In this document: positions 31,466-42,591 of the stretch, one piece after another
How positions within the stretch are numbered: the first letter of the stretch is position 1
Layout of the letters: the number at the start of each line of letters is the position of its first letter
DNA from: Caldilineaceae bacterium
Lineage (GTDB): Bacteria > Chloroflexota > Anaerolineae > Caldilineales > Caldilineaceae
NCBI GenBank assembly: GCA_014879855.1
Contig: JACSRH010000261.1
Coordinates: 1 to 64,000, forward strand
Direction: 5' to 3'
Length of the DNA stretch: 64,000 nt
The notes under the pieces: generated by a model
Told to the model about the DNA's origin: nothing
What the model saw: the letters and a program-made list of their open reading frames with translations, nothing else
The model's database searches: none
Program-made: the position numbers and the translations under genes

Positions 31466-32776
31466 TTATTTGGGGAAAACCTTTATCGGTGAGGTGACGT
31501 TCGGGTTCCAGGAGTTGACATCGGTCACCTCGTAGACCGCGATCTTCGGGTCGGCGCAGTCTCCATTGGGGTCACAGGTGATATTGCCGGTCAGTCCCTG
31601 GAAGTCGGTCGTGGCGCCGAGGGCATCGCGCAGCGCCTGACGGCCAATGCTCAGGTTGTCGCCGTCCTGGACGGCCACGGCCGTAATCGCGGCTGCAATC
31701 ATGTTGGTGGCGTCATAGGCATGAGCATGGAAGGCGCTCAACGGCGCGCCGCCGTACTTCTCCTCATGTTTGGTCAGGAAGCCCTGATAAGCGTCGCCAA
31801 ATGCACTGAAGTCCGGGCTGCTGAGGTACATGCCCAGGGCGGCCTCACCCGCAGCGTTGACAAAGTCCTGCGAGAAGGAGCCGTCAGCCGCCATCAGCTT
31901 GGTGTTTTCCAGGCCCTGCACTTCCTTGGCCTGCGCCGTAATAAAGCCAGCTTCCGCGGTGAAAATCGGGTAGTAAATCATCTCAGGACCCGCCGCGGCG
32001 ATCGTCGTCAGCACGGGGCGCATGTCGGTGTCGCCGACGTTGACCGCCTGTTCGGAGACGATCTCACCACCCAGCGCCTTGAAGGCGTCAGCGAAAGCAG
32101 CCGTCAAGCCCACTGCATAAAGTGAACCATCATGCACGGTGGCAGCTTTGGTCAGCCCCAGGTCATTGTAGACAAAATCCGCGGCGACCGCGCCCTGCAC
32201 CAAGTCATTGTGTGCGGTGCGGAAGTAGCCGGGGACGCGTTTGGCCGCGTCGGTCAGATCCGGCGCGGTGTTGGACGGCGAAACCAGGCTTAAGCCGGCC
32301 TCGCTCAAGATCGGAGCGCCGACGCGCGCTTCGCTGGAGCAGCTCGTGCCGATCACGGCGACGATGCTGGGGTCAGAGGCCAGTTTGGTGGCTGCCGCCT
32401 GTCCCCCTTCGGGGCTGCAGCCGGTGTCTTCGCCGACGATTTCGACAGGATGACCCAAGAGTTCGCCGCCCATATCATCCACCGCGATCTCGATGCCACG
32501 CACGGAATCTTCCCCAAGCGCCGAATTTGGCCCGGCAGTAACAAGGGCGTATGCAATCTTGATCGGATCGCCTGCCGCGATCTCGATGCAGCCAAGCGGA
32601 TCAGTGCAACCGGCGGCATCGGCGGCTGGCGCCTCGGCCGGGGCCGCGGCATCTTCGGCGGCTGGCGCGGTGGTGGCCTGTTCAGCCGGGGCCGCGGGTT
32701 GCGGGGCCGGCGCGCAGGCGGTGAATGCCAGCGCGATAATCACCAGTACAGACAATAATAGCGTTCGGGTTCTCAT
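31466..32776 (-). CDS. Branched-chain amino acid ABC transporter substrate-binding lipoprotein (copy 1)
   Basis: This 436-residue LivJ-type (Peripla_BP_6) binding protein has a lipobox (LAFTAC, near residue 20) and an Ala/Pro/Glu-rich linker. The binding fold starts at ALVTAGPNSALGEDSVRGIEIAVDD and includes CSSEARVGAPILSEAGLSLVSPSNTAPDLT. C-terminal cysteines in CDPNGDCADPKIAVYE are conserved in both copies. It is about three-quarters identical to the gene at 33288-34592, so the two are recent paralogues. ATG 32776 follows AAGGAG. A consensus promoter lies about 270 bp upstream. Confidence 0.93.
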   Translation of the reverse strand: MRTRTLLLSVLVIIALAFTACAPAPQPAAPAEQATTAPAAEDAAAPAEAPAADAAGCTDPLGCIEIAAGDPIKIAYALVTAGPNSALGEDSVRGIEIAVDDMGGELLGHPVEIVGEDTGCSPEGGQAAATKLASDPSIVAVIGTSCSSEARVGAPILSEAGLSLVSPSNTAPDLTDAAKRVPGYFRTAHNDLVQGAVAADFVYNDLGLTKAATVHDGSLYAVGLTAAFADAFKALGGEIVSEQAVNVGDTDMRPVLTTIAAAGPEMIYYPIFTAEAGFITAQAKEVQGLENTKLMAADGSFSQDFVNAAGEAALGMYLSSPDFSAFGDAYQGFLTKHEEKYGGAPLSAFHAHAYDATNMIAAAITAVAVQDGDNLSIGRQALRDALGATTDFQGLTGNITCDPNGDCADPKIAVYEVTDVNSWNPNVTSPIKVFPK

Positions 32777-33042
32777 GGGGCAGCTTTCTCCTTTTTGAGT
32801 AGACATACGCAAACACACGCAGTAAGGGTGAAACGATCTAACTTGGAACAGCACTCCAGCGATCCAAAGGGTGAGACAAAGAGGTCTGCAACATCTCTGG
32901 ATTGTTGGACTATCTGTTGACCACTAATTTGGTGAATATCCAGACTATGGATGCGGTAAAGTTAAGTAATATGCCAATTTCTGGAACAGTCCACAACGGG
33001 GAAGGGCATCACCGGTGATTGACTCGGTTGTAGACAGGGGGG

Positions 33043-33071
33043 ATTATAGGCGACACCAATTACTTTGTCAA
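33043..33071 (-). promoter_or_regulatory. Sigma-70-type promoter for the livJ-like gene (copy 1)
   Basis: On the minus strand, TTGACA (33071-33066) is followed by a 17-bp spacer and TATAAT (33048-33043), a perfect match to both boxes. The predicted transcript starts near 33036, giving a leader of about 260 bases before the ATG at 32776. Confidence 0.85.
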
Positions 33072-33135
33072 CACAGCGAAAAGTTAGCGGTTTTTTCGAG
33101 TCAGGTGCAACCAAATCACGCCAGATCGCTACAAA

Positions 33136-33194
33136 AGCACTGCTGCTCTATCCCGCCCATTTCGTATGATGAGGCAGGATAGAGCAGCAGTGCT
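33136..33194 (-). terminator. Terminator-like hairpin after binding protein copy 2
   Basis: A perfect 18-bp stem, AGCACTGCTGCTCTATCC (33136-33153) with GGATAGAGCAGCAGTGCT (33177-33194), closes a 23-base loop. With a small bulge the pairing extends further outward. On the minus strand the stem is followed by TTTT, as expected for a terminator of the gene ending at 33288. Confidence 0.75.
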
Positions 33195-33287
33195 TGTCGC
33201 GATAGTGCTCATTTACGGCCGGCGTAAAGGTGCGCCGAGAGATAACGCACCGCACGTCGCGCGGTTATTTGACAGCGCCCGCTTGAT

Positions 33288-34592
33288 TTACGGATACACC
33301 TTGAGCGGCGAGGTGACGTTGGGATTCCACTCGTTCGTATCGACGATTTCGTAGACGGCGATCTTGGGATCAGCGCAGTCACCGTTCGGATCACAGGTCA
33401 AATTGCCGGTCAGCCCCTGGAAATCCGTGGTGGCAGCCAGCACATCGCGCAGCGCCTGGCGCCCGATCAACAGGGTGTCGCCATCTTGCACAGCCACCTG
33501 CTTGATGGCATCAATAAAGAGCATCGTCGCATCGTAGGCGTGGGCGTGGTAGGTGCTCAGCGGCGGCTCGCCATAGGCATCCTGGTATTTCTGCAGGAAG
33601 TCCTGGTAGGCGTCGCCAAACGCGCTGAAGTCCGGGCTGCTCAGATACATGCCCTTGGCGGCTTCACCGGCCGCGTTGACAAAGTCCGGCGAGAAAAGAC
33701 CGTCGGCGCCCATCAGCACCACATTCTCCAGCCCCGGCACTTCCCTGGCCTGAGCGGTGACAAAGCCGCCTTCGGCAATGAAGATTGGGTAGTAGATGGC
33801 CTCAGGCGCGGCCGCGGCAATCGTCGTCAGCACGGGGCGCATATCGGTGTCGCCGATATTGACAGCCTGTTCGGAGACGATCTCGCCGCCCAACGCCTTG
33901 TAGTTCTCGGCGAAGGCGTTGACCAGCCCCTGCGCATAGACCGAACCATCATGGATCGTCGCGGCCTTGGTCAGACCCAGCTCGTTGAAGACAAACTCGG
34001 CGGCCACGCGACCCTGCACCTTGTCATTGTGCGCGGTGCGGAAGTAGCCGGCGACGCGCTTGGCTGGGTCTGTCAGATCGGGCGCGGTGTTGGAAGGCGA
34101 AATGATGCTAGCGCCAGCATCGCTCAGGATCGGCGCACCGACGCGCGCTTCGCTCGAACAAGTCGTCCCCACCACCGCAAACACATCCTTGTTGGAGGCG
34201 AGTTTGGCCGCCGCGGCCTGGCCGCCTTCCGGGGTGCAGCCCGTGTCTTCCCCGATGATTTCGATCGGGTGGCCGAGCAGTTCGCCGCCCGCGTCGCTCA
34301 CGGCGATTTCCATGCCGCGCTGGGAGTCGATGCCCAGAGAACCGTTCGGGCCGGAAGTCACCATGGCGTAGGCGATCTTGATCGAATCGCCGGGCAGCAC
34401 TTCGACGCAGCCCAATGCGTCGGTGCAGGCGCCGGTGGCCGGTGCAGCCTCGCCGGCAGGTTCAGCGGCTGTCTCCCCGGCGGCTGCCTCCCCGGCAGTC
34501 GTCGGCGCGGCAGGGGCGGCCGTCTGGGTGCAAGCCGCCAGCATCAAGGCCGCGATGACAAACATCACAATCCACGAAATACGAAAACGCAT
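33288..34592 (-). CDS. Branched-chain amino acid ABC transporter substrate-binding lipoprotein (copy 2)
   Basis: This 434-residue paralogue of the protein at 31466-32776 has a lipobox (LMLAAC, near residue 20), an Ala/Glu/Pro linker and the same Peripla_BP_6 body, with VTSGPNGSLGIDSQRGMEIAV, SPSNTAPDLT and the two-cysteine C-terminal motif CDPNGDC. It starts at ATG 34592 after AAGGAG. It is separated from copy 1 by its own terminator and a new promoter, so the copies may be regulated differently and bind different ligands. Differences cluster in the N-terminal lobe loops. The ligand is not readable from the sequence. Confidence 0.93.
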   Translation of the reverse strand: MRFRISWIVMFVIAALMLAACTQTAAPAAPTTAGEAAAGETAAEPAGEAAPATGACTDALGCVEVLPGDSIKIAYAMVTSGPNGSLGIDSQRGMEIAVSDAGGELLGHPIEIIGEDTGCTPEGGQAAAAKLASNKDVFAVVGTTCSSEARVGAPILSDAGASIISPSNTAPDLTDPAKRVAGYFRTAHNDKVQGRVAAEFVFNELGLTKAATIHDGSVYAQGLVNAFAENYKALGGEIVSEQAVNIGDTDMRPVLTTIAAAAPEAIYYPIFIAEGGFVTAQAREVPGLENVVLMGADGLFSPDFVNAAGEAAKGMYLSSPDFSAFGDAYQDFLQKYQDAYGEPPLSTYHAHAYDATMLFIDAIKQVAVQDGDTLLIGRQALRDVLAATTDFQGLTGNLTCDPNGDCADPKIAVYEIVDTNEWNPNVTSPLKVYP

Positions 34593-34811
34593 AGGACAAA
34601 ACTCCTTTGTGTGCAATTTCAGCAATTCACGTCATCTGCACAAAAACGCCAAGCACGCCCAGAATGGTCTCCGGTTTTGTGACTTGACGTATTTCTGAAA
34701 GAAAATCGTGAACCGCTGATGGTGAAAATATAAAATACGGCACGAACTATAGCACACGTACAGTAAAGTGCTGAATTTTGAGAGTGGTTTGCTTCTCATC
34801 TTTGCATTGCT

Positions 34812-35438
34812 GTGGTAGACTCCTGGATTGTGTATCAGCCAATTATTGTGGGACTGACCGGCAATATTGCCACTGGCAAGAGCACGGTGCTGGCCTATTT
34901 GCGTCACAAAGGCGCCCATATCATCGACGCCGACCATCTGGCGCATGTCGCATTGGCCGCGGACGGCCCAGCGTACGCCGCGGTGGTGGCGGCGTTTGGT
35001 GATAGCATCGTGGCGGACGATGGACAGATCGACCGGCGCGGTCTAGGGCGCATTGTTTTTGCCGACAAGGAAGCCCTGCGCCGGCTGGAAGCACTGGTTC
35101 ACCCCGTGGTCTTTCAACTGGCGCAGGCCGAACTGGCCAACACCACAGCGCCTGTGGTGATCATCGAAGCGATCAAACTGCTCGAATCAGGGCGATTGCT
35201 GGCGCTATGTGATGAAATCTGGGTGGTCACGGCTGATCCCGCGGTGCAGATGGCGCGGCTGCTTCACCAACGCGGCATGAGCGCAGCAGAGGCGCACCAG
35301 CGAATGGCGGCGCAGTCGCCGCAGCGCGAAAAGCGCAAACAGGCCACACGCGTCATCGAAAACAATGGGACCGAGGCAGCCTTGCACGCACAATTAGAAG
35401 CCATCTGGTCTGAACTGCTTGCCAAACAGACCATGTAA
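34812..35438 (+). CDS. coaE: Dephospho-CoA kinase
   Basis: This approximately 208-residue P-loop kinase phosphorylates dephospho-CoA in the last step of coenzyme A synthesis. GLTGNIATGKSTVLAYL (about residues 14-30) is the P-loop, HIIDADHLAH the substrate Asp site (near 36-45), and GLGRIVFADKEALRRLEALVHPVV the conserved mid region. The start is GTG at 34812 or a second in-frame GTG at 34830; no ATG fits. It is divergent from the binding-protein gene and is followed 16 bp later by a small membrane protein. Confidence 0.92.
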   Translation: MVDSWIVYQPIIVGLTGNIATGKSTVLAYLRHKGAHIIDADHLAHVALAADGPAYAAVVAAFGDSIVADDGQIDRRGLGRIVFADKEALRRLEALVHPVVFQLAQAELANTTAPVVIIEAIKLLESGRLLALCDEIWVVTADPAVQMARLLHQRGMSAAEAHQRMAAQSPQREKRKQATRVIENNGTEAALHAQLEAIWSELLAKQTM

Positions 35439-35454
35439 ACTGGGTTTGTAAACT

Positions 35455-35646
35455 ATGGAACCGATCAAACGTTTCTGGAACGAACACGCCGTGCTCTCCA
35501 ATTGGCTTGTACTGACAATTGGCATGGTGGTAATTCTCTACTTCAGCGCCCGCCATGTGGGATTTGAACCACTCCAGTGGGCGGCGTTAGTCGGTGCAAC
35601 CGTGGCGCTCGCTGGTCTCTGCGCCTGGATTATCAACTGGGAATGA
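35455..35646 (+). CDS. Small hypothetical two-helix membrane protein
   Basis: This 63-residue protein has two hydrophobic segments (about residues 17-31 and 41-60) joined by a short loop with RHVGFEPLQW. I do not recognise the family. It is tightly placed between coaE and dnaJ on the same strand, which supports its being translated. Confidence 0.55.
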   Translation: MEPIKRFWNEHAVLSNWLVLTIGMVVILYFSARHVGFEPLQWAALVGATVALAGLCAWIINWE

Positions 35647-35671
35647 AAATTTCAGCAACTGATCAATAAAT

Positions 35672-36805
35672 ATGGATAAACAAGATTATTACGAAACCCT
35701 GGGTGTGCCACGCGACGCCACCAAGGATCAAATCAAAAAAGCCTTTCGCAAATTGGCGCAGCAGCACCATCCTGATGTCAGCAAGTCGGATGACGCGGGC
35801 ATCCGCTTCAAAGAGATCAACGAGGCGTATCAAGTGCTCGCTGACGACGAGAAGCGTACGGTCTACGATCGCTACGGCCACGCGGGCCTGCAAGGCGCGG
35901 CGGGCGGCGGCTTTGGCGCCGACATGAGCGGCTTTGGCGATCTGGGCAGTATCTTCGAAGAATTGTTCGGCGGCTTTGGGCGCACAACCGGCGCGTCGAA
36001 CCGTCGCCAGCCGCGGCGCGGCGCGGACCTGCGCGCCGACATTCGCCTGAGTTTTGAGGAAGCCATCTTTGGCGCGGACCGAGATATGGAGATCCCGCGC
36101 ATGGAAGCCTGCGACCGCTGCCACGGCGTTGGCGCCGAGCCGCCCACCGCGCCGGTTGTCTGCGCCACGTGCAACGGCAGCGGCGAAGTCAAGCGCCGTC
36201 AGCAGAGCCCGCTGTTCGGCACGATTGTAACTTCCACGCCTTGTTCGACCTGCAACGGCGTGGGAGAAGTCATCCCTTCGCCATGTACAAAATGTCGCGG
36301 ACGCAAATACATGCGGGTGACGCGCAAACTCAGCGTCAAAATTCCGGCCGGCGTCGATGAGGGCACGCGCATCCGATTGGCGGGCGAAGGCGAAGCCGGG
36401 CAATTTGGCGGGCCGCCCGGCAATCTCTACGTCGTCGTGTCGGTCGAACCGCACCGATTCTTCGTGCGCGACGGCAGCGACATCTTGCTGGAGCTGCCTA
36501 TCAATGTTGCGCAGGCGGCGCTGGGCGCCACCATCAAGATCCCAACGCTAGAGGGTGACACCGAAACAATCGAAGTTCCCCCAGGCACGCAGACCGGCGC
36601 GCAATTTCGCAAGCGCGGACTGGGCGCGCCGCATCTGCAACGCAACGGGCGCGGCGACATGCTGATCACCACGCGCGTCGATGTGCCATCCAAGCTGACC
36701 GCAGAGCAAAAGGAACTCTTCCGCCAGCTCGCCAAGAGTTTTGGCGACGATACAACGCGAGAAGGATCCAAAGGCTTTTTTGACCGGCTTTTCGGCGCAG
36801 ATTGA
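35672..36805 (+). CDS. dnaJ: Chaperone DnaJ
   Basis: This 377-residue Hsp40 co-chaperone stimulates DnaK. The J domain (about residues 4-70) has the HPD motif in QQHHPDVSKS. A Gly/Phe-rich linker (about 72-115) follows, then the zinc domain with four CxxCxGxG-type repeats: CDRCHGVG, CATCNGSG, CSTCNGVG and CTKCRGRK, the last one partly changed. The C-terminal substrate-binding domains are complete. No heat-shock operator (CIRCE) is evident upstream. It is separated from prmA by a family B repeat. Confidence 0.95.
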   Translation: MDKQDYYETLGVPRDATKDQIKKAFRKLAQQHHPDVSKSDDAGIRFKEINEAYQVLADDEKRTVYDRYGHAGLQGAAGGGFGADMSGFGDLGSIFEELFGGFGRTTGASNRRQPRRGADLRADIRLSFEEAIFGADRDMEIPRMEACDRCHGVGAEPPTAPVVCATCNGSGEVKRRQQSPLFGTIVTSTPCSTCNGVGEVIPSPCTKCRGRKYMRVTRKLSVKIPAGVDEGTRIRLAGEGEAGQFGGPPGNLYVVVSVEPHRFFVRDGSDILLELPINVAQAALGATIKIPTLEGDTETIEVPPGTQTGAQFRKRGLGAPHLQRNGRGDMLITTRVDVPSKLTAEQKELFRQLAKSFGDDTTREGSKGFFDRLFGAD

Positions 36806-36892
36806 ACAAGAGATTAGAGATTGGAGATTGCATTACACGATCTCTCTAATCTCCAATCTCCAATCTCTAATCTCTAATCTCCAATCTCTTAC
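36806..36892. repeat. Inverted heptad repeat, family B, best copy
   Basis: Tandem GAGATTA/GAGATTG units (about 36810-36830) face a run of AATCTCT/AATCTCC units (about 36845-36889), with a seven-base period over six or seven units, separated by about 14 bp. The arms can pair. This is a short tandemly repeated heptad of the type known from cyanobacteria, inserted in the gap between dnaJ and prmA. Confidence 0.85.
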
Positions 36893-36908
36893 TCTCCTAT
36901 CAACTCCT

Positions 36909-37934
36909 ATGTCCAACACTGCCATCCTGGAAATTTCCGTCGAGTGCGACGCCGAGGCCGCCGAAGCAGTCAGCGAATTGTTCAATCGCTTCAACGGAGG
37001 CGATTATGACGCTGACAGCGAAGCCGGTGAGGCAAGCGGCGGCGGCGCGGTGATCGAGACCACCGGTTACGACGACTTCAACGAGCCGCTCGCTAACGAT
37101 TTTCGCATTGTCGTGAAGACCTATCTCAAGCCCGGCGTCCGTGGTGAGCAGATCCGCCGACAGATCGAAGAAGGCCTGTGGTTTCTGTCGCGCATCTATC
37201 CCATGCCGGAGCCGCAACTCCAGTGGCTGCGCGAGGAGGATTGGGCCAACGCCTGGAAGCGCTTTTACAAACCGCTGCGCGTGGGCCGGCATATCTTGCT
37301 CAAACCCAGTTGGGAAACCGTCGCCATCGCCCCCGACGACATCCTGGTCGAGCTTGATCCGGGCATGGCCTTTGGCACCGGGCTGCATCCCAGCACGCGC
37401 CTCTGCATCGCCGCGCTGGAAGATGTGGTCAAGCCTGGCGATGTGGTGCTGGATGTAGGCGCCGGCAGCGGCGTCCTGTCTATCGTGGCTTACAAGCTGG
37501 GCGCGGCCTCGATTCTGGCGACCGACATTGATCCCATCGCCGTCGAGGTGACGCAAGACAACGCGCGGCGCAACGCTGTGCCGCTTGTCGCGCAGCCATC
37601 CATCACCGCGCAGCCGGGTATCACCGCGCAGCCAGGCATCACCGTGCAGCCAGGTATCACCGTGCAGCCGGGCAGCGTGCCGGAGGCGATGCATGGCCGC
37701 TTTGACATCATCGTCGCCAATATTCTGGCCGAGGTGCTGGTCAAACTCTTCGACGCCGCGTATGAGTATCCGCCGTTGGCGGAGCCACTCAAGACGGGCG
37801 GGCTGCTGATCCTGGCCGGGATCATCGCAGAGCGGGTCGATCTGGTGCTTGACGCTGCACAGCGGCGCGGCTGCACGCTGGTCGACCGCAAGCAAGAGGG
37901 CGACTGGGTGGCGCTGGTCGTGCGCAAGGACTAG
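36909..37934 (+). CDS. prmA: Ribosomal protein L11 methyltransferase
   Basis: This 341-residue SAM-dependent enzyme trimethylates ribosomal protein L11. The N-terminal ferredoxin-like domain (about residues 1-110) is followed by WANAWKRFYKPLRVGRHILLKPSW and then LDPGMAFGTGLHPSTRLCIAAL, LDVGAGSGVLSIVA (SAM loop, about 179-192) and DIIVANILAEVL (catalytic N/DPPY-like). Residues about 228-256 are an expanded hexapeptide repeat (AQPGIT) inside the catalytic domain, before the NILAEV motif. The start at 36909 follows a family B repeat. The product is somewhat longer than typical PrmA, partly from this insertion. Confidence 0.9.
   Translation: MSNTAILEISVECDAEAAEAVSELFNRFNGGDYDADSEAGEASGGGAVIETTGYDDFNEPLANDFRIVVKTYLKPGVRGEQIRRQIEEGLWFLSRIYPMPEPQLQWLREEDWANAWKRFYKPLRVGRHILLKPSWETVAIAPDDILVELDPGMAFGTGLHPSTRLCIAALEDVVKPGDVVLDVGAGSGVLSIVAYKLGAASILATDIDPIAVEVTQDNARRNAVPLVAQPSITAQPGITAQPGITVQPGITVQPGSVPEAMHGRFDIIVANILAEVLVKLFDAAYEYPPLAEPLKTGGLLILAGIIAERVDLVLDAAQRRGCTLVDRKQEGDWVALVVRKD
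37590..37676 (+). repeat. In-frame 18-bp minisatellite in prmA
   Basis: The unit GCGCAGCC(A/G)GGTATCACC is repeated at 37590-37607, 37608-37625, 37626-37643 and 37644-37661, with a fifth partial copy to about 37676. Each unit encodes AQP(G/S)IT or VQPGIT. Six amino acids per unit keep the reading frame intact. Confidence 0.92.
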
Positions 37935-37943
37935 AGCCAGACG

Positions 37944-38705
<762 letters not shown>

Positions 38706-38727
38706 TCAACCCAATCGCACCACGCGC

Positions 38728-38757
38728 TTGACGCACAGCACACTTCATAGGTATAAT
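38728..38757 (+). promoter_or_regulatory. Sigma-70-type promoter of trxB
   Basis: TTGACG (38728-38733) is followed after 18 bp by TATAAT (38752-38757). The transcript would begin near 38764, about 70 bases before the trxB ATG, with AAGGAG just ahead of the start codon. Confidence 0.8.
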
Positions 38758-38834
38758 GCACTATAAAAAATGTAGTGAGCGACAAGCAATTGAGTTGGGT
38801 AAAGTAGCCATAAAGCACGAATAAGGAGTCAAAC

Positions 38835-39896
<1,062 letters not shown>

Positions 39897-39957
39897 GCAA
39901 CCATTTGAAAATGACGGTTCTGCTGCGGAGTCGTCCAGCGGCGGCGATCCACTCGCC

Positions 39958-41556
<1,599 letters not shown>

Positions 41557-41663
41557 AGTGAAGCGAGGTTTGCGCGGAGTGGGGGATCGCGTAGATAATT
41601 AGGTTTCAAAATAATGCGCAGCTTTGAGTTTTGGGTGGAGTTTGATCAGAAAAGGATCTCGCC

Positions 41664-41936
41664 ATGACTGTCAATAAATCAAGACCCCCGGCAAAGGGAA
41701 AAAGCTCGGCTAATCCGAGCAATTACAGCCAGCTCTACAAACAGAGCGAGCAGAATGCCGTGCAGGGGAAGACTCCAGCGGCAGCAACGGTCGTGCAGCC
41801 GGCGACCACCCAGCGCACCTCCGCCGAGGTTGACTGGAGGACTGAGTATGGCTATGTCTTCAAGGATCTGCGCTATCTGTTGCTGGTCTCTCTAGGGCTT
41901 TTTGCGGCAATCGTCATACTCGGCTTTTTCTTGTAA
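41664..41936 (+). CDS. Small hypothetical protein with C-terminal membrane helix
   Basis: This 90-residue protein has a Lys/Ser/Gln-rich, probably disordered N-terminus, then [31 protein letters not shown] as a tail with one membrane helix. It is typical of small tail-anchored proteins found in the same place in related genomes, but I recognise no function. Its end overlaps by 23 bp the end of the minus-strand gene at 41914-42591. Confidence 0.6.
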   Translation: MTVNKSRPPAKGKSSANPSNYSQLYKQSEQNAVQGKTPAAATVVQPATTQRTSAEVDWRTEYGYVFKDLRYLLLVSLGLFAAIVILGFFL

Positions 41937-42591
41937 TCACACGATTGGCAGCCGGCTGGGCGAGCAAAAGCCACGTAGTGGCGTGCACCGCCCAGCAAAG
42001 CCAAAAGTTGCGCGTGTAGAAAAACAGGATCGATGTCATGACCAGGATGGCCGCCTTTACAAAACGGTGCAGCGCGGTAGGTTGATACGCCAGCGAGAAC
42101 GGTAAAGCGATCAGCGCCGCAATCCAGATCGACCAATAGCCTGGGACATCCAGTGGCAATTGCAGAATCCCGAGCGCTTCCGCCACAGCGCTGCGCAGAA
42201 AACACCAAAACCACTCTTCAGCCCCACTCATCGCGATTGCTGCGAGCAGACTCCCTCCAGTAATGGGCATCAGCGCCGCCCTGTCCTGCACTGTTTCTCC
42301 ACTGGTTAGCAACGACATTCTGGCAACGCCGGCCAGCCCAATCATCACAACGGCCAACCCGATGCCGAGGCGCAGGCTTACGATCCAATCCACGTACGCA
42401 ATCCCCATCAGCCGCGGCGAGACGCCGCCGGTGATCAACGCCAGGTAAGGGAGCAGCACCCAGCACCCCACCATACTCCACAGCCGCAAACCCGGCCCTA
42501 GATAGGGGCGGATTCCCAGCACGACTACGCCAGCCAGCAGTGTGATCACCAGCCAAAAGCCAGGGGCATGAAAGCTCAGGAAAGCCTCCAT
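41914..42591 (-). CDS. CPBP-type intramembrane protease-like protein
   Basis: This 225-residue integral membrane protein has about seven helices. [16 protein letters not shown] stretch (about residues 143-157) and [13 protein letters not shown] near the end resemble the EExxxR and FxxxH motifs of CAAX/CPBP proteases, though the spacing to the Arg is longer than normal. Activity is therefore uncertain. Its ATG overlaps the stop of the mutase gene (TGATG at 42589-42593), so the two are translationally coupled, a link without an obvious biochemical meaning. Confidence 0.6.
   Translation of the reverse strand: MEAFLSFHAPGFWLVITLLAGVVVLGIRPYLGPGLRLWSMVGCWVLLPYLALITGGVSPRLMGIAYVDWIVSLRLGIGLAVVMIGLAGVARMSLLTSGETVQDRAALMPITGGSLLAAIAMSGAEEWFWCFLRSAVAEALGILQLPLDVPGYWSIWIAALIALPFSLAYQPTALHRFVKAAILVMTSILFFYTRNFWLCWAVHATTWLLLAQPAANRVITRKSRV

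Larger units (their letters stand above)
32777..33287. other. 511-bp intergenic region with promoter, long leader and terminator
   Basis: The region between the two binding-protein genes holds a consensus minus-strand promoter (33043-33071), a predicted 260-base untranslated leader for copy 1, and a large hairpin at 33136-33194. I found no convincing open reading frame. No known riboswitch class was recognised in the leader. Confidence 0.65.

Noticed and set aside
33166..33354. 62-codon frame near the end of binding protein copy 2
   Set aside because: It is formed by the terminator hairpin and the antisense of the gene end.
34684..34734. TTGACG and TATAAA as a coaE promoter
   Set aside because: The two boxes are 39 bp apart, too far for one promoter; no better pair was found.
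35550..35585. tRNA-like T-loop sequence GGATTTGAACCACTC
   Set aside because: It lies within the small membrane protein gene, and no acceptor or anticodon stem can be formed around it.
36806..36892. Possible CRISPR array
   Set aside because: The repeats are seven bases, without spacers and in inverted arms; this is a heptad repeat, not CRISPR.
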